This document shows positions 1 to 10,709 of a stretch of DNA of 64,000 nucleotides, one piece after another. The stretch lies in contig JANBPU010000052.1 in assembly GCA_027575805.1 (NCBI GenBank), forward strand, positions 25,716 to 89,715, written 5' to 3'. The notes below the pieces were generated by a model that was not told the origin of the DNA, did no database searches, and saw only the letters and a program-made list of their open reading frames with translations. The first letter of the stretch is position 1. Each line of letters opens with the position of its first letter. The translations under genes were made by a program, and so were the position numbers. This DNA comes from Mycoemilia scoparia. Its lineage: Eukaryota > Kickxellomycota > Kickxellomycetes > Kickxellales > Kickxellaceae.

Positions 1-591
1 GTGTGTCTGCCCTACTTTCCCTGTGCATCAGATGTATGACAAGACACACTGCCACAGCCCATTTTTTCCAGCGTGGGAAATGGCCGGTATCTTTTCGTGC
101 ATTTCACATTCATTGTAGTATGTGGCTCTCCTCATAAGAAGAAGAGAGGGCCCTTAAATGTTGATAAAAAGAAGATATTAATTTGAACTATTTGTGCATT
201 TACTGTAGCCGGTGCTGCTGCCTGGATGGGCATGAAGTGGTGGGAGACCAAGCAGAGAAACGAGAACAAGCCCGTCTCTCATGCTGGAAAGAAGAAGTTT
301 GCCGCCGCCGCTGCTGCTGCTCTCGCTGTCAGGTTCTGGGAAAAGTCTGGTGGATGGCAGTCTGGCATCAGCCGCGACGTCGTTGCTCGTGAGGCTGCCC
401 AAAACGCTATGCTTGCCTACGATTCCAAGCATGCTGCCGAGTCCCAGCCCCAGTATAACTACAACTACTCCACTGCTGGTGGCGAGGCTGCCAGCTTTGA
501 TGGATTTGGACAGCAGGCTCCTCCTCCCCAGGGCGGTGGCGGCTACTACGGAAACCAACCTCCCCACCAGGGTGGATACCCCCCTTACTAA
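1..591 (+). CDS. CipC-like / DUF3759 protein, 5' end cut by the window
   Basis: Two exons are visible: up to 86 and 209-591, joined by a 122-nt GT-AG intron with phase-1 ends that match. The first frame is open to the window edge, so the N-terminus lies outside. The joined protein reads HQMY...AWEMAAGAAAWMGMKWWE, then KPVSHAGKKKFAAAAAAALAV. This is the small DUF3759 (CipC-like) fold: an alanine-rich helix, Lys/Trp-Glu, a KPVSHA linker and a second alanine-rich helix. CipC-like proteins are abundant small fungal proteins, some induced by copper or antibiotic stress; no enzymatic role is established. The tail is a Gln/Gly/Pro/Tyr-rich low-complexity segment ending GGYPPY. The splice donor (GTATCT) is weak, so the first exon is less certain than the second. 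Confidence 0.72.
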
Positions 592-1212
592 ACAACATGG
601 CAATGCTTTTCAATATCTAAATATCCGCAATAATCACCTCGCATTCGCTTGAGCGTCATGTGGGACAGTGGTACTATTATACCCATCTTAACTACATTTT
701 CTGACGATAATGTTATATTATATATATTTGTGCAGCCTTTCTTCATTTCATCTCAATAAATCAATCTCCTAAATCATCTGCCCACCCCTTTACAGCATTG
801 TTTAAAAGCATGTGGTCATTTTTTGTTGCTTGCTTGGCTATTTGTTAGACCTGTGGCTATTTTGTGACATCTTGATCTTTAGGCCAAGCTGTGGCCTCTT
901 TGTTTAGCAAATGTTGTCATGGTATGGCTCTATTCCGGATGCCTTTGGCCCCCTGGCTAGCCAGCTCTTTTCTGACAGAAGCTTGGTTTATAACATGGAT
1001 CCTTTTCTCCCTGATCACAAGCTCACTTTGATCTTGAAATGGTTAATCACCGCCCCTTAAATCAATGAAGTGATATCCTTCAACCCCTGCGAGTATTTCC
1101 AGAGCTTGGGAGCCACCTCAATTTGGCCTCAGCCTTGTCGTCTTATCCAATTTTGGGTTATACCTGTACACTATATATACACATTTACACATCTACATAT
1201 ATATTAATCAGT
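592..1212. other. intergenic, DUF3759 to complex I subunit
   Basis: No convincing gene. The first part is probably the 3' untranslated region of the upstream gene (an AATAAA lies near 755). A TATA-like ACTATATATAC run occurs near 1170, about 40 nt before the next start codon. Confidence 0.5.
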
Positions 1213-2093
1213 ATGCTCAAGCAGTTCTGGAAAGCTGTCGGTGACCGTGTCTGGGTGGTAAGTCTCGCACAATTATTTGTACTGCTTTATTCGGCTTCGA
1301 AGGGTATTTTAAATTTAAATGGACAGAACAATTTGTATGCCATTCGCTAATGCCAATGTCGACGCTATACCCTCTGTTTAATTTAGAGCCCACACTATCT
1401 TGAGTCGACGCTCCGGGCCGATACATTCCGCAAGCCATCGACTGGGTAAGCAGCCTATTTAATGAAAATTCCTTTTAGATTTATCAAATTGCCAAAGCAG
1501 ACGAAATTGGTTTCCTAGATCTCATTTATAATGTTATTTGTAATAGGTCGCAAACGCCATATAAAAAGCCCAAGACCGAGAATTCTGCTATCTACAATAA
1601 TCAGTATTTCAACAGAGATAATCGTAGAAACTACCCAAGAGTTGCTGTATATGACCAGCAAGATGTTGGGAAGCATCTTCTCTTATCTTATCTACCAGAG
1701 GCGTAAGTTCTATATAATATATGCATATGTGAATGGTGTATTTTTATTATTACAATGCCAGAAAGAAAAATGTGATTAATTTGCGCCAAGATCTCAAATA
1801 TATTACTGTTGCTGTTTTGTATGATAATAAATAGCCAACAAGCTGTTAGTGCTCCAGTTGCGAAGACCGAAACGACCGGCGAAGCAAAGGCTGAATTGGC
1901 CAACAGCGAGGAAGCAAGCGTCCCATCAGTCAACGCAAGGGATGTTGTCGATGCCCTAACCCAGATCAACAAGCCAATTTACACTGCCAGCAGCTTACCT
2001 CCCATGCCAGGCAAGGCCCACAGATTTGAGATTTCCCAGTTCCAGACTGAGGCTAGTCCAGGACAGTACTACCCAATGTACAGGGTCTGCTAA
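1213..2093 (+). CDS. mitochondrial complex I accessory subunit, 21.3 kDa (NUZM-type) family
   Basis: Spliced from four exons (1213-1257, 1387-1445, 1547-1702, 1835-2093) with consistent phases, giving 172 residues. Exon 1 encodes MLKQFWKAVGDRVWV. Exon 3 encodes YFNRDNRRNYPRVAVYDQQD, the family signature of a Tyr/Trp-x-Arg-Asp run before Arg-Asn-Tyr-Pro-Arg. The C-terminus has PMPGKAHRFEIS followed by a Pro-Gly-x-Tyr-Tyr-Pro ending. This is the fungus-type 21.3 kDa accessory subunit of NADH:ubiquinone oxidoreductase, a nuclear-encoded peripheral subunit without redox cofactors that helps assemble or stabilise the complex. Length fits the family. An in-frame upstream codon extends the frame to 1123, but the MLKQFW start matches the expected N-terminus. 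Identification rests on motif memory, not a search. Confidence 0.75.
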
Positions 2094-2270
2094 ATCACTT
2101 TTACATATGCGTCTTTTGCTTTACTAGATTTCAGGATATGTTCACCAGATGCTGCTCTGTTTGAATATAAGCCATGATCCCACCAATAGGTACTTTTTAG
2201 ATATAAAACAATAAAAACAATAGAGCCAAAAATCTGCATATCTTTTCATGTATCAAGGCTAGGCATTTAG

Positions 2271-4476
2271 TTACGGTTTACGAAAAAGCCTGGCTACTTC
2301 GCTAAATGCTGGTAGTTTAATCGAAGCTAAAGGATATATGTATCTTACACCAATGCCGACAAGGCAAACAGAGAGTGCAGTGAGGGATAATGATACTACA
2401 TTTTTGAGTATCTGATCCTGACGGTGTGCTCTCTTGACAACTTCACTGTATGGGATCTGCGAAAAGGTTACCATAGAATACAAGGGCATGAAGCGGGTAG
2501 GCATCCACTTCTGCAAGACGCCTTCCAGATTCTTTCGAAGTTTATAGGAAAAGTCCGAGACATCAGATCTCATTTCTATATAGTGCTCGAGGGCCATGTC
2601 GACTATAGCAGCGGCATCTTTGGGCCTTGTGGCGGAATACTCGTCAAGGGCGGCTTGTAGCTGATTGCTGGTCATTGAGCTAGTGCTGTCATTACAGGCG
2701 TTGGAAGCTGACAACATGATCTCATCTAGAGCTGCGACATCCTGAAAGCCACAGTTCACGCCCTGGCCATAGAATGGGACCATGCAATGGGCTGCGTCTC
2801 CAAGAATAACGACCTTGCCTTTGTAGTTATACGGCTTACACTGAAGTTGCAAATGTCAAAGCGAGGAGGTTAGCAAGTGTAAATCTTGGGTGTGCCATTG
2901 CTAGGAAAATGGCACATCCCCAGGTTCTACTTTTCGATGCTGCATCTAGGGGTACATACCTTGATATAGCCCAGGTTACCTTTGGGATTGCTGAAGTATT
3001 CCTTCTTCAAATTATCGTGGCCGATTAAGTCGACAGCATCGGGAAAGTGGGTATTGAACAGGGCCATAAGATCGTCGTCGTTCTTTATCTTCTCAAAGTC
3101 CCTCCACGGCATGAACAGGGTGCAGGTAAAGGAGTTGGAGAGGTTGGGGAGGGCAATGAGCATAAATGTTTTGCGTGGCCAGATATGAAGGTGGTTCGGG
3201 TCCATGGCGAATTTGCCATTCTTCGGGTTCATCGTTAGTTCGCAGTACCCATGTTCGATGAATTCTTGTTGAAAGTTGACCCTATTCAACATCATCACCC
3301 AGATAGCTTAGCACGTCCATGATGTATGACAGCCTTTACTTGTATTCACGATAGTACTACTTACATGGTCTTGCGCTGAAGCTCCTGGCGGACCTTGCTG
3401 TAGTGACCATCCGCGCCAATTATAAGATCGGCAGTGAAGGTCACTTCCTTGTTGTTTGCTCTGCCAAAATTCATGAATATCAACCAATTGGGAAAAGTAG
3501 CATTGTTAGTCAGGGATAACATGGTATTATAAAGGGTCGATATATCTGGTGGTAGTTTACCTGTCTGCAAATTTAAGGGTGTTCGAGTCAAAGTCCGCGC
3601 TAGTAAAGGAGTGATTAAAGTATATATCTACATCTGGGTATTCCTCCGCCTTGGAAAGCAAAAGGCTGTTGAGATCGGATCTGCTGACAGAATTGATGTG
3701 CTAAAAAGGACCAGCAAATACTGTCAGGACGCAGTTCTCATAAATGTGATATACGGGAGATTGTTTTTGAAGGGCTAAAAGCAGACCATACTTGATAATA
3801 TAGGCTGGCCAATATACAAGTTGAAGCTGGCCTATCAGTGAAAATTGGCCCTTCAAAAATAGCGATCCATATGAGTGATTATTTTTGAAGGGCTAAGTTT
3901 TACTAGTATGCCAGTTTCAACTTGCATCCTAGTTACCATATATTTTCATTGATAATATTAGTTTAGCCCTTCAAAAATAACTACCCATATGTGGGTGTGT
4001 TGTGTGTCTTTGATCTGTACTTTATAGCTGACCACTTACTTCGCCAAAAACGCTATAGGGGTGGCTTTCAAGATGGCCGGTCGGCGAGTGGATCATCCTA
4101 CCGTGCATTGGAATGGACATGTCGAGCACCATACTTTCGAGATCTGGGTCGACTCGGCCAAGCGAGGATAGCCCTCTCTCGGATATGGCGAGGTTGATGG
4201 AACGCCCCCTGGCAAAGCCCTGGTTCTCGGGCAAACGGGTGTCTATAAAGGGTAGGAGCATGTGTTATTGCCTGGCCGCAAGTCGCCACATTATGCTATT
4301 CGCACATGGCATACCAAAATGGCGTATTTTTGCTTACCAGGCCGCTTTTCAAAAACTAAGACCTTCCAGCCTCTTTTGGCAAAATATAGCGAGGCAAGGG
4401 CGCCAACGAGCCCGCCGCCAACCACGGCCACGGTGTTTCTGGGGGATTCCATCGATCCAGACTGTGTTGGGGGCAT
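2271..4476 (-). CDS. BNA4: kynurenine 3-monooxygenase
   Basis: Six exons on the minus strand: 4338-4476, 4040-4242, 3561-3700, 3365-3460, 2960-3281, 2271-2840. They splice to 489 residues. The enzyme is the FAD/NADPH hydroxylase that turns kynurenine into 3-hydroxykynurenine in tryptophan-to-NAD synthesis. Visible signatures are the N-terminal dinucleotide fold VVGGGLVGALASLYF with EKRPD after it, GRSINLAISERG, the IIGADGHYSKVR motif, MDPNHLHIWPR, FTCTLFMPW, and the flavin-binding ILGDAAHCMVPFYGQG (GDAAH at 314-318). A hydrophobic stretch at about 448-471 fits the outer-mitochondrial-membrane anchor of this family. Start could be Met1 (4476) or Met9 (4452). The intron at 3701-4039 is three times longer than its neighbours because it carries two repeat elements. 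The dioxygenase acting later in the pathway lies 6 kb away. Confidence 0.95.
3750..3873 (+). mobile_element. MITE-like element, copy A (inside a kynurenine monooxygenase intron)
   Basis: 124 bp. The left end is related to CATATGGGTAGTTATTTTTG and the right end is its near-complement closing on CATATG. It lies head-to-head with copy B and shares the CATATG at 3868-3873. The interior (around 3815, AAGTTGAAGCTGGCCTA) recurs inverted in copy B. No coding capacity. CATATG ends are compatible with a TA target duplication as in Tc1/mariner-derived MITEs (inference). Confidence 0.7.
3868..3991 (-). mobile_element. MITE-like element, copy B (inverted partner of copy A)
   Basis: 124 bp, bounded by CATATG at both ends, with 28-nt terminal inverted repeats that are nearly identical to each other (TTATTTTTGAAGGGCTA on the left, its complement on the right). 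It is homologous to copy A in reverse orientation, so 3750-3991 is one long imperfect palindrome within the intron. Confidence 0.75.
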
Positions 4477-5019
4477 TTGTGAGATAAGGTGATGATGGGT
4501 AATCAGAAGAAACAAGAAAAAGACAGAGTGAAGAAGGCAGAGTCTGTCCAGGAAGGTCTGTGTTTATAAATCCATGGAGTTGTGATGGTGGGGGCAAGGC
4601 AAAGCATTTGGGTCAGCAAATAGCAGCAGATATTTCTGAAAGATGAAACAGCAGCTATGATATATTCTAGGGCTGCCCTCCATAGAGAAGTTTCATTCCG
4701 CCATTTCGTTGGAGCGTCGTGGTGCTCTAGAAATCGACCAGGCGCATATTCTCTGTGGTTATGGGGGCTTGCCAGGGCCCACAGGGCTACTTGTGATATT
4801 TCTAGACGTGAATATGGCGTATGGCCCACTCCATAGGAGTAATAAAATGCTTGATCATCGCTTGTGATATTTCGAGACTACCACTGTGTATGTCAACTGA
4901 TCTTCTCAATAGCCTTCTTTTTCTCACATCATACATCCTATTTTTATCTGTGCAGTTCTTTTGGTTTACTGCTGTTGCCTCTGTGCTAACTCTCTTATTC
5001 TAGCCTTCGAAATAGACCC
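4477..5019. other. divergent promoter region, BNA4-like / VPS23-like
   Basis: No gene. It holds an 18-nt direct repeat (CTTGTGATATTTCTAGAC at 4790-4807, with one mismatch at 4861-4878) flanking about 53 bp. That spacer contains GTAATAAAATGCTTGATCA, a string that recurs near 14889. A TGCTAAC branch point followed by TTATTCTAG at 4994-5003, 16 nt before the next start codon, suggests a 5'-leader intron for the downstream gene. Confidence 0.45.
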
Positions 5020-6793
5020 ATGGGTACCGACCTGGACGAAGGCACGCTCAAAGCAACGGCGGTTCGAATGGTAAGCAACATGTACCCTAATGAATGTGAC
5101 ACCCATGAGCATTAGAAGCCGCAGTAAGAGCAAATGGTGTAAACCCATGCACCCTTCTCCTTATAGTTTGCCAATTCTGGCCCCGTCCTGGCGCAAATTG
5201 GCGAAGTAACCAAAGAGTATCCTGGGCTCAAACCAGCCGTTGACACATTTGTGGACAAGAACGGCATTAGGCAGGATCTCATCTGCCTTAAGGGAACAAT
5301 CCCAATTGTGTACAACGGGAGCACCTTCAATATCCCAATTATCGCCTGGCTGCCTCGCGAATTCCCTGCTATTTCACCACGATGCTTTGTCAAGCCCACA
5401 GAAAACATGATAATAATCAACAGCTACTACGTGGACCTGACAGGCAAAATCTTCCATAAATATATTTCAGAATGGCCTTCAGACCCCTCGGTAAGTGCTA
5501 TCTCGACAGCATTCTATTACCAGTCTCATTGTAACAGTATGTATGCCCCAGTGCTCTAACTAATATACAATCCCACGGCCTATGTAGACGAAAACATTGA
5601 AGGGCCTAGTGGAGGAGCTTATAAAGGTTTTTTCGATCGAACCCCCCGTTTTTACCCAACAGCCAGGAATGCCGGCTAGTAGCACTATGGAAAGCAGCGT
5701 ATCTACAACAGAAGCCACAGCAAGCCCGAAGCCAAACAACCAGTACACCACCAGCATTTCGACAGCAGGAATCGCCAATACAATAGATTCGACTTCGAGC
5801 GGAATAGTAATATCCAATTCCATCAGACCACAGCAATCGCTTGCCAATATAGCCGCATCGCCATCCCATCCAACTACAAGTCAAGCACCAGTATCCCACC
5901 CACAAGCTATACCATCTGTCAAGTTCAATAGCGTCCCGGGAAGGCCACCTATTCCTACACTTCGGCCAATGGTTTCCATGTCAGAATCTCCCCCAAAGAC
6001 CACAAACACAAACCAAGCAGTAGGTAACGACGACGACGACGACAACGAGGCCCTTGCCAACCTGAAGTTACACGATTCACAATATAGGCCACCACCATCT
6101 CCGATCGCCTCGGCCTCAGTATCCTCACCATCAGCAAAACAGAACAGAAAATCAATGAGCATGGTGCTCCAGGAGCAGCTACAACAACAGCCTGTTGTTT
6201 CTCAAGCCACCACCGGGGTTCCAAAGAATCATCCCAACAAGACATCCCTTTTGGACTCTGGGCCCGAAGATGATCTACAGAGACGCCATCTTGGCTACAA
6301 ATTGGCACTGGTTGATCTCCTAGAATCAAGGCTGAACAGGGTCATGGAGCATTCAACTGCTGAGAACCGCAGGCTGCTAGACCAGCATGCGAGCCTAAAC
6401 AGCAGTGCACGGGTTGTTGCTTTAGAAAAGGAGCAGCTAGAAGAGACTAAGAAAAGGCTGGGTGAGAACATAGCAACGCTGGAGCGGAAGCTCGAAGAGG
6501 CCCAGGCAAAGCAAAAAGAACTTGAGTCGGTGCTCCCCCACCTAAAGGATGGCCCTACAAGGCCCGAGGCAGTATTCCTGGCTGCCAATCCTGCTCATCA
6601 GCAGCTGTTTGAGCTGGTGGCCGAGACGGCAGCCATCGACGATGCCATATACTATCTGGGCGAGGCATTAAGACTAGGAAAGGTGGATGCCAATGCCTAT
6701 GTTCGCATCATCCGCCGGCTGGCCCAGAGGCAATTCATGGCCAAGGCACTGACCATCAAGACCCGCCAAGTTAACCACCTCCCACCTTTGTAA
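5020..6793 (+). CDS. VPS23: ESCRT-I subunit Vps23 / TSG101
   Basis: Three exons (5020-5070, 5167-5490, 5588-6793) splice to 526 residues. Order of parts: an N-terminal ubiquitin E2 variant (UEV) domain at about 1-145 (Tyr-Asn-Gly, PIIAWLPREFP-type core, no catalytic cysteine expected), a long Ser/Thr/Pro/Gln-rich linker, a coiled coil at about 360-440 (LEKEQLEETKKRLGENIATL), and the C-terminal steadiness box (DDAIYYLGEALRLGKVDANA, then VRIIRRLAQRQF). In the family this is the ESCRT-I subunit that binds ubiquitylated cargo at endosomes and feeds it to multivesicular bodies. Length and domain order match fungal and animal TSG101. The linker has an acidic Asp run encoded by GAC repeats near 6030. 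Confidence 0.95.
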
Positions 6794-8077
6794 TATAATA
6801 TTTCCATGCCGATATGTTACTTTTATTGCGCTTCAGCATCGCACTGATTGAATTTCTGCCTAAACAATAAAACCCCTTGGTCATATGTATATTTTTATAA
6901 GCCATTACGTACTATTCCATCTTTGTCTTTGATTTGGCCTGTGGCCAAACAATGGTCTGTGTATTGATGCGATCAGTATCTTTGATTTATCGACAGGTAG
7001 TCAGTCCTAGAGAAGCATTGATGCCTTACAACTGTAGTTCAACATGCCAGGGGCATCATTCCCGTAGTTAAGCGTGTGTCTACCTTGCCTTGCCATTCAG
7101 CCGGCACATACCAGCAAAGAAATGGGTCTTTTTGATGCCACCCAAGGGCTTTTACTTCCATATGAAGCCTGCCTATACCCCAAATGTACAAAGACATTGG
7201 TGCGTGTGCTACTAGCTTTGTGTATATTGCGCTTTAGGCTTGCACAAAGCAGCATTAAGCTGGGAATGGTATTGGGGAGAGCGATCAGTTAAAAGTTCTG
7301 TCCAACATTGGAGCCTGCCTTCCATTAAAGCCAAGCCTAGACACGGGCCTGGTGAATCCCATGTTCACAAGGCCCACTGACGCGTCCAAAAAAGCTTTGA
7401 AATTTCCTTTCCTGTAAACGCGTTCCATTGGTACATGCTTGTGCTATGCACCGATTCACCCAAAAAGAAGTGGGACAGACACTGTGTGTCTTCTCCAACG
7501 CGTTTCTCACTGGTTACACACCCTCATCACAATGGGATTTCCAAGTAACCACATTATCTTTTATTTTCTGCGTGGGTGGAATGATGCTGATGTGTGAGGC
7601 GTTAGACCACCGGAATTATATATAACATTCTGCACCCCCTGCCTTGCAGGTCATATTCTTGTAGCTAGTTGGTTGTCCTCTCTCGCCTTTTGCTTCTTTT
7701 TAACTTTCTCTATTCCATTTCCCCTCTATCCTGCTTTCCTCTGTGATTGCTTCGTCCACACATTCTGCTTATCGGTGTGTTCGCCTTCACTGCTATTTGT
7801 TTGGCGTGGATAAACAGCTAAGGGGTTTTGGTGCTCCCGCGGTCGCGTTTTTGCATTCAGTGCATTCATTTGGCATTAGCCCCAGCAGGCGCATACATTG
7901 ACGTTGCTACAACACCAGTATTAGAGAGGTAAGGCCAAAAGCGGCACCATTGGCAATAATTCACTCATTTCTTTACAAATTAACCACATACATATACCCC
8001 AACCCTCCTCCAAATATAGTGTGCTGCGTTCAACCCATTAGTAGCCGAGATATTAGCGTAGACTTCAGTCGATAAAG
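6794..8077. other. intergenic, VPS23-like to hydrolase-like gene
   Basis: No convincing gene; short frames lack recognisable motifs. A pyrimidine-rich tract at about 7660-7745 looks like a promoter or leader tract for the gene starting at 8078. A GTAAGG at about 7929 and a CATTAG near 8036-8041 could bound a leader intron (weak). Confidence 0.4.
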
Positions 8078-10066
8078 ATGTGGTATAATCGCAAAAGTAC
8101 GATATTTTCGATAGCAGGCGCCTTCCTGGTCGCCATGGCCCTGGCCCACTTTGTGGCTTTCTTTGTCTATTTGGGCCTGGCAAACACGCAAAACCGCCTG
8201 GTGACCTCCAACCAGTACCTGTTTATGTGGATAAACTTGGTCGGGTTTATTCTTGACATCCAAGCCTTGTATGTGGTGTCGACATACAAGGCCACCAGCC
8301 GCATTCTCAACTGGACAATGCTATGGATAGCATATTCTATCATTATGATCATATTCGCCATATTCATGATTGGTGGGTACGGATACCAGCACGACGTGCC
8401 TGCGTCTATTTGGAGCGTTACGTGGATCATACCGGCCCTCATCGCCATCATCTACACCTTCAAGGCACGTAGCGGCTATTGCGTGAGCCGAATGATGGGA
8501 ATCGACGAGTACCGCCCACATCTGGCCGATTCGAGCCTTAGGAGCATGTTCTATGGGTTTATGCAGTCGGTATTCCCTCCCCTATTCTGGATCCTTAACT
8601 TTGTAATTGCGTTCTGTCTGATTCTACAGGCCTTGTGGCTTGCTAGCGATCATCGCCGCTTCCCTGCGCCCGGAGTGACATCGGTTGTCAAGGCAAACAA
8701 CAACAAGTCGTCCTACAACATGCATTTCTGGTGCTTTAATGCTGACAAGACCAAAGACAAGTCTGTTGAAAACCCAACCTTCTTGCTGTTTACCGATTTC
8801 TGTGAGCCATCCACATCGATGGTTGGTACCGCCCAGGCATTGGGCAGAATGGGATACACAGCATGTGTTATAGATAGGCCTGGCTATGGATGGAGCGAGC
8901 CAGGATACTGGCCACAAAAGCCCGATGATGTAGTCGACGGTATCGAGAGCGGGCTTTCTAAACAGAATATTAAGGGGCCATATGTCCTTGTAGGGTACGG
9001 TCAGGGCGGAGTCTGGTCTCAACTCTTTGTCCAGCGCCATGCAGATAAAGTCGCTGGTGTTGCACTTCTAGATACATACCCCAACACCGAGATCCTGGAG
9101 AACTTTGCTTACAACAAAACCGATGCCATGAAGAATCTTCAGGGCCTTTCGACCTGGCCCAAAGACGGATCAGATGACCCACCACCGCTGGTTGACCCTA
9201 GTGCTGAGCACAAGAAATCTGCCTCTCTCACTGCATGGCGTGCATTCAGTCCTCTGGCCTTTGTGCGGTCTAAAAATCAGGATTGGGATGGCTACAAGCC
9301 GAATGAATACCTCAGTGTCCACAAGGCTATGGTTGGCAACAATTACTATTACCAAGCTTGCTACTTTGAGTATGACGGAACCGGAACAAAGATTTATAAC
9401 GAGATGTTCATGAGCATGAAGTCGGCCACCAAGTCCATCCTCGCCTTCCAACATTGGCCTCTGCGCTGGCCTGCATTCCCTGTTGGAATGTCAGGCACCA
9501 AGACTGTTGGATCCGTCAACACCACCATAAATGGCAACTCTGCCACCGACTCGCACATCCCACTTCTGCTTATCATATCCGAAACTAGCGTTGATTCTAA
9601 CTGCAAGGCCCAAGGAATCACTGACGATGACGATTGTAAAGACTGGCAGGCGCTGGCATGGTTCAGGTACAGACAACAGCAGATGTACTACCAAACTCTG
9701 ACCAACAATGTCCTGTTGCTCCTATGTTCAGGTAAGATTGATGAGGATCCCTATCCATGCTCGCCGGGCTTTGTTTGGAAGAGACCAGAATGGGTGGCCA
9801 TACAGCTGGTGGGCCGTTTCATTGGTACCGATGCCATCCCGAAGCCGTCGGAAAGCCCTTCTTCTTCGGTGACAGCAACGGAGACATCCACACAAACCGA
9901 AACAAAAACACCGACTTCGACCTTTACACCAACGGATGGACAGACCTGGGCCACTACTCAGACCGTTGTATTCACCACAACTGTTGATGGTGTTCCTAAG
10001 GTTGTTATTGCCACCGACATTCAAACCCGAACATTGGGCGATGCAACACCAAACACCATGCAGTAA
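8078..10066 (+). CDS. multi-pass membrane protein with alpha/beta-hydrolase fold; nucleophile serine replaced
   Basis: Single exon, 662 residues. The first ~190 residues hold about six membrane segments (for example FLVAMALAHFVAFFVYLGLA near 16-35). A luminal or extracellular alpha/beta-hydrolase domain follows: CVIDRPGYGWSEPGY (oxyanion/turn region), LVGYGQGGVWSQLF (elbow), VALLDTYPN (strand with Asp). At the elbow the usual Gly-x-Ser-x-Gly reads G306-Y-G308-Q-G310, so the nucleophile position is glycine. A Ser/Thr-rich, mucin-like tail occupies the last ~70 residues. This layout resembles the fungal DUF2417-type membrane hydrolases, but I cannot name the substrate. It may be a pseudoenzyme, or may use another residue. 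Confidence 0.8.
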   Translation: MWYNRKSTIFSIAGAFLVAMALAHFVAFFVYLGLANTQNRLVTSNQYLFMWINLVGFILDIQALYVVSTYKATSRILNWTMLWIAYSIIMIIFAIFMIGGYGYQHDVPASIWSVTWIIPALIAIIYTFKARSGYCVSRMMGIDEYRPHLADSSLRSMFYGFMQSVFPPLFWILNFVIAFCLILQALWLASDHRRFPAPGVTSVVKANNNKSSYNMHFWCFNADKTKDKSVENPTFLLFTDFCEPSTSMVGTAQALGRMGYTACVIDRPGYGWSEPGYWPQKPDDVVDGIESGLSKQNIKGPYVLVGYGQGGVWSQLFVQRHADKVAGVALLDTYPNTEILENFAYNKTDAMKNLQGLSTWPKDGSDDPPPLVDPSAEHKKSASLTAWRAFSPLAFVRSKNQDWDGYKPNEYLSVHKAMVGNNYYYQACYFEYDGTGTKIYNEMFMSMKSATKSILAFQHWPLRWPAFPVGMSGTKTVGSVNTTINGNSATDSHIPLLLIISETSVDSNCKAQGITDDDDCKDWQALAWFRYRQQQMYYQTLTNNVLLLLCSGKIDEDPYPCSPGFVWKRPEWVAIQLVGRFIGTDAIPKPSESPSSSVTATETSTQTETKTPTSTFTPTDGQTWATTQTVVFTTTVDGVPKVVIATDIQTRTLGDATPNTMQ

Positions 10067-10709
10067 AAGAAAATTGGTGGAACTTATTTCGCCCCCACCC
10101 AGAGAGTATATTATTATATTTCTGTTCTTCATTTATTATCATCATCATCATCATCATCACCAACCGTCGTCGCACATCCACACTACAATACCCTCTATAC
10201 ATATGTTTAAAAAGTATATATATATACACGATCTAAACGCAGCAATATGTTATTTATCAGCTGGGCTGTGTGTATGTGCGTGATTATTTTGATTTCCTAG
10301 TTTTTTTAGTTTGTTTTTGGTTTTCTTGTCGTTGTTTTTTATTATAATATAAGTTTTTCCCTGTGTTATATTATCATTTCGCTTTTAATTCCAAGTTGCT
10401 GCTGCTGCTGTTGTGTTTTCTAATATCAGTCAGTCACAATTTTGCAACTAATTATCCTATTGATTTGATTATGTATATTTCTATTTTTGGTTATTTTATA
10501 GTTTTTACATCACAGGGTTAGGTTACTATGCAAACTCCAATTTATAATAAAGCAAAGTAGGAATACCGATGTGTGTTTGTGCAATAATACACATACATAC
10601 ATACACACATACATATTCTGACTGTGAGCTGTGAGAGTGAGAGAGAGGGTTTGATTATTGCTTTGTATATTCTTCTAGGTGGGAGGATCGTAAGCCTGGA
10701 GTTACAGCT
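10067..10709. other. intergenic between convergent genes; (CAT)n repeat
   Basis: AT-rich 3' regions of the hydrolase-like gene and of the dioxygenase gene. An (ATC/CAT)n microsatellite lies at about 10138-10160 and an ACATACATAC tract at about 10590-10613. No gene seen. Confidence 0.5.

Noticed and set aside
10138..10160. Regular CAT repeats checked as a possible CRISPR-like array
   Set aside because: Simple trinucleotide microsatellite without spacers; CRISPR is not expected in a fungal nuclear genome.
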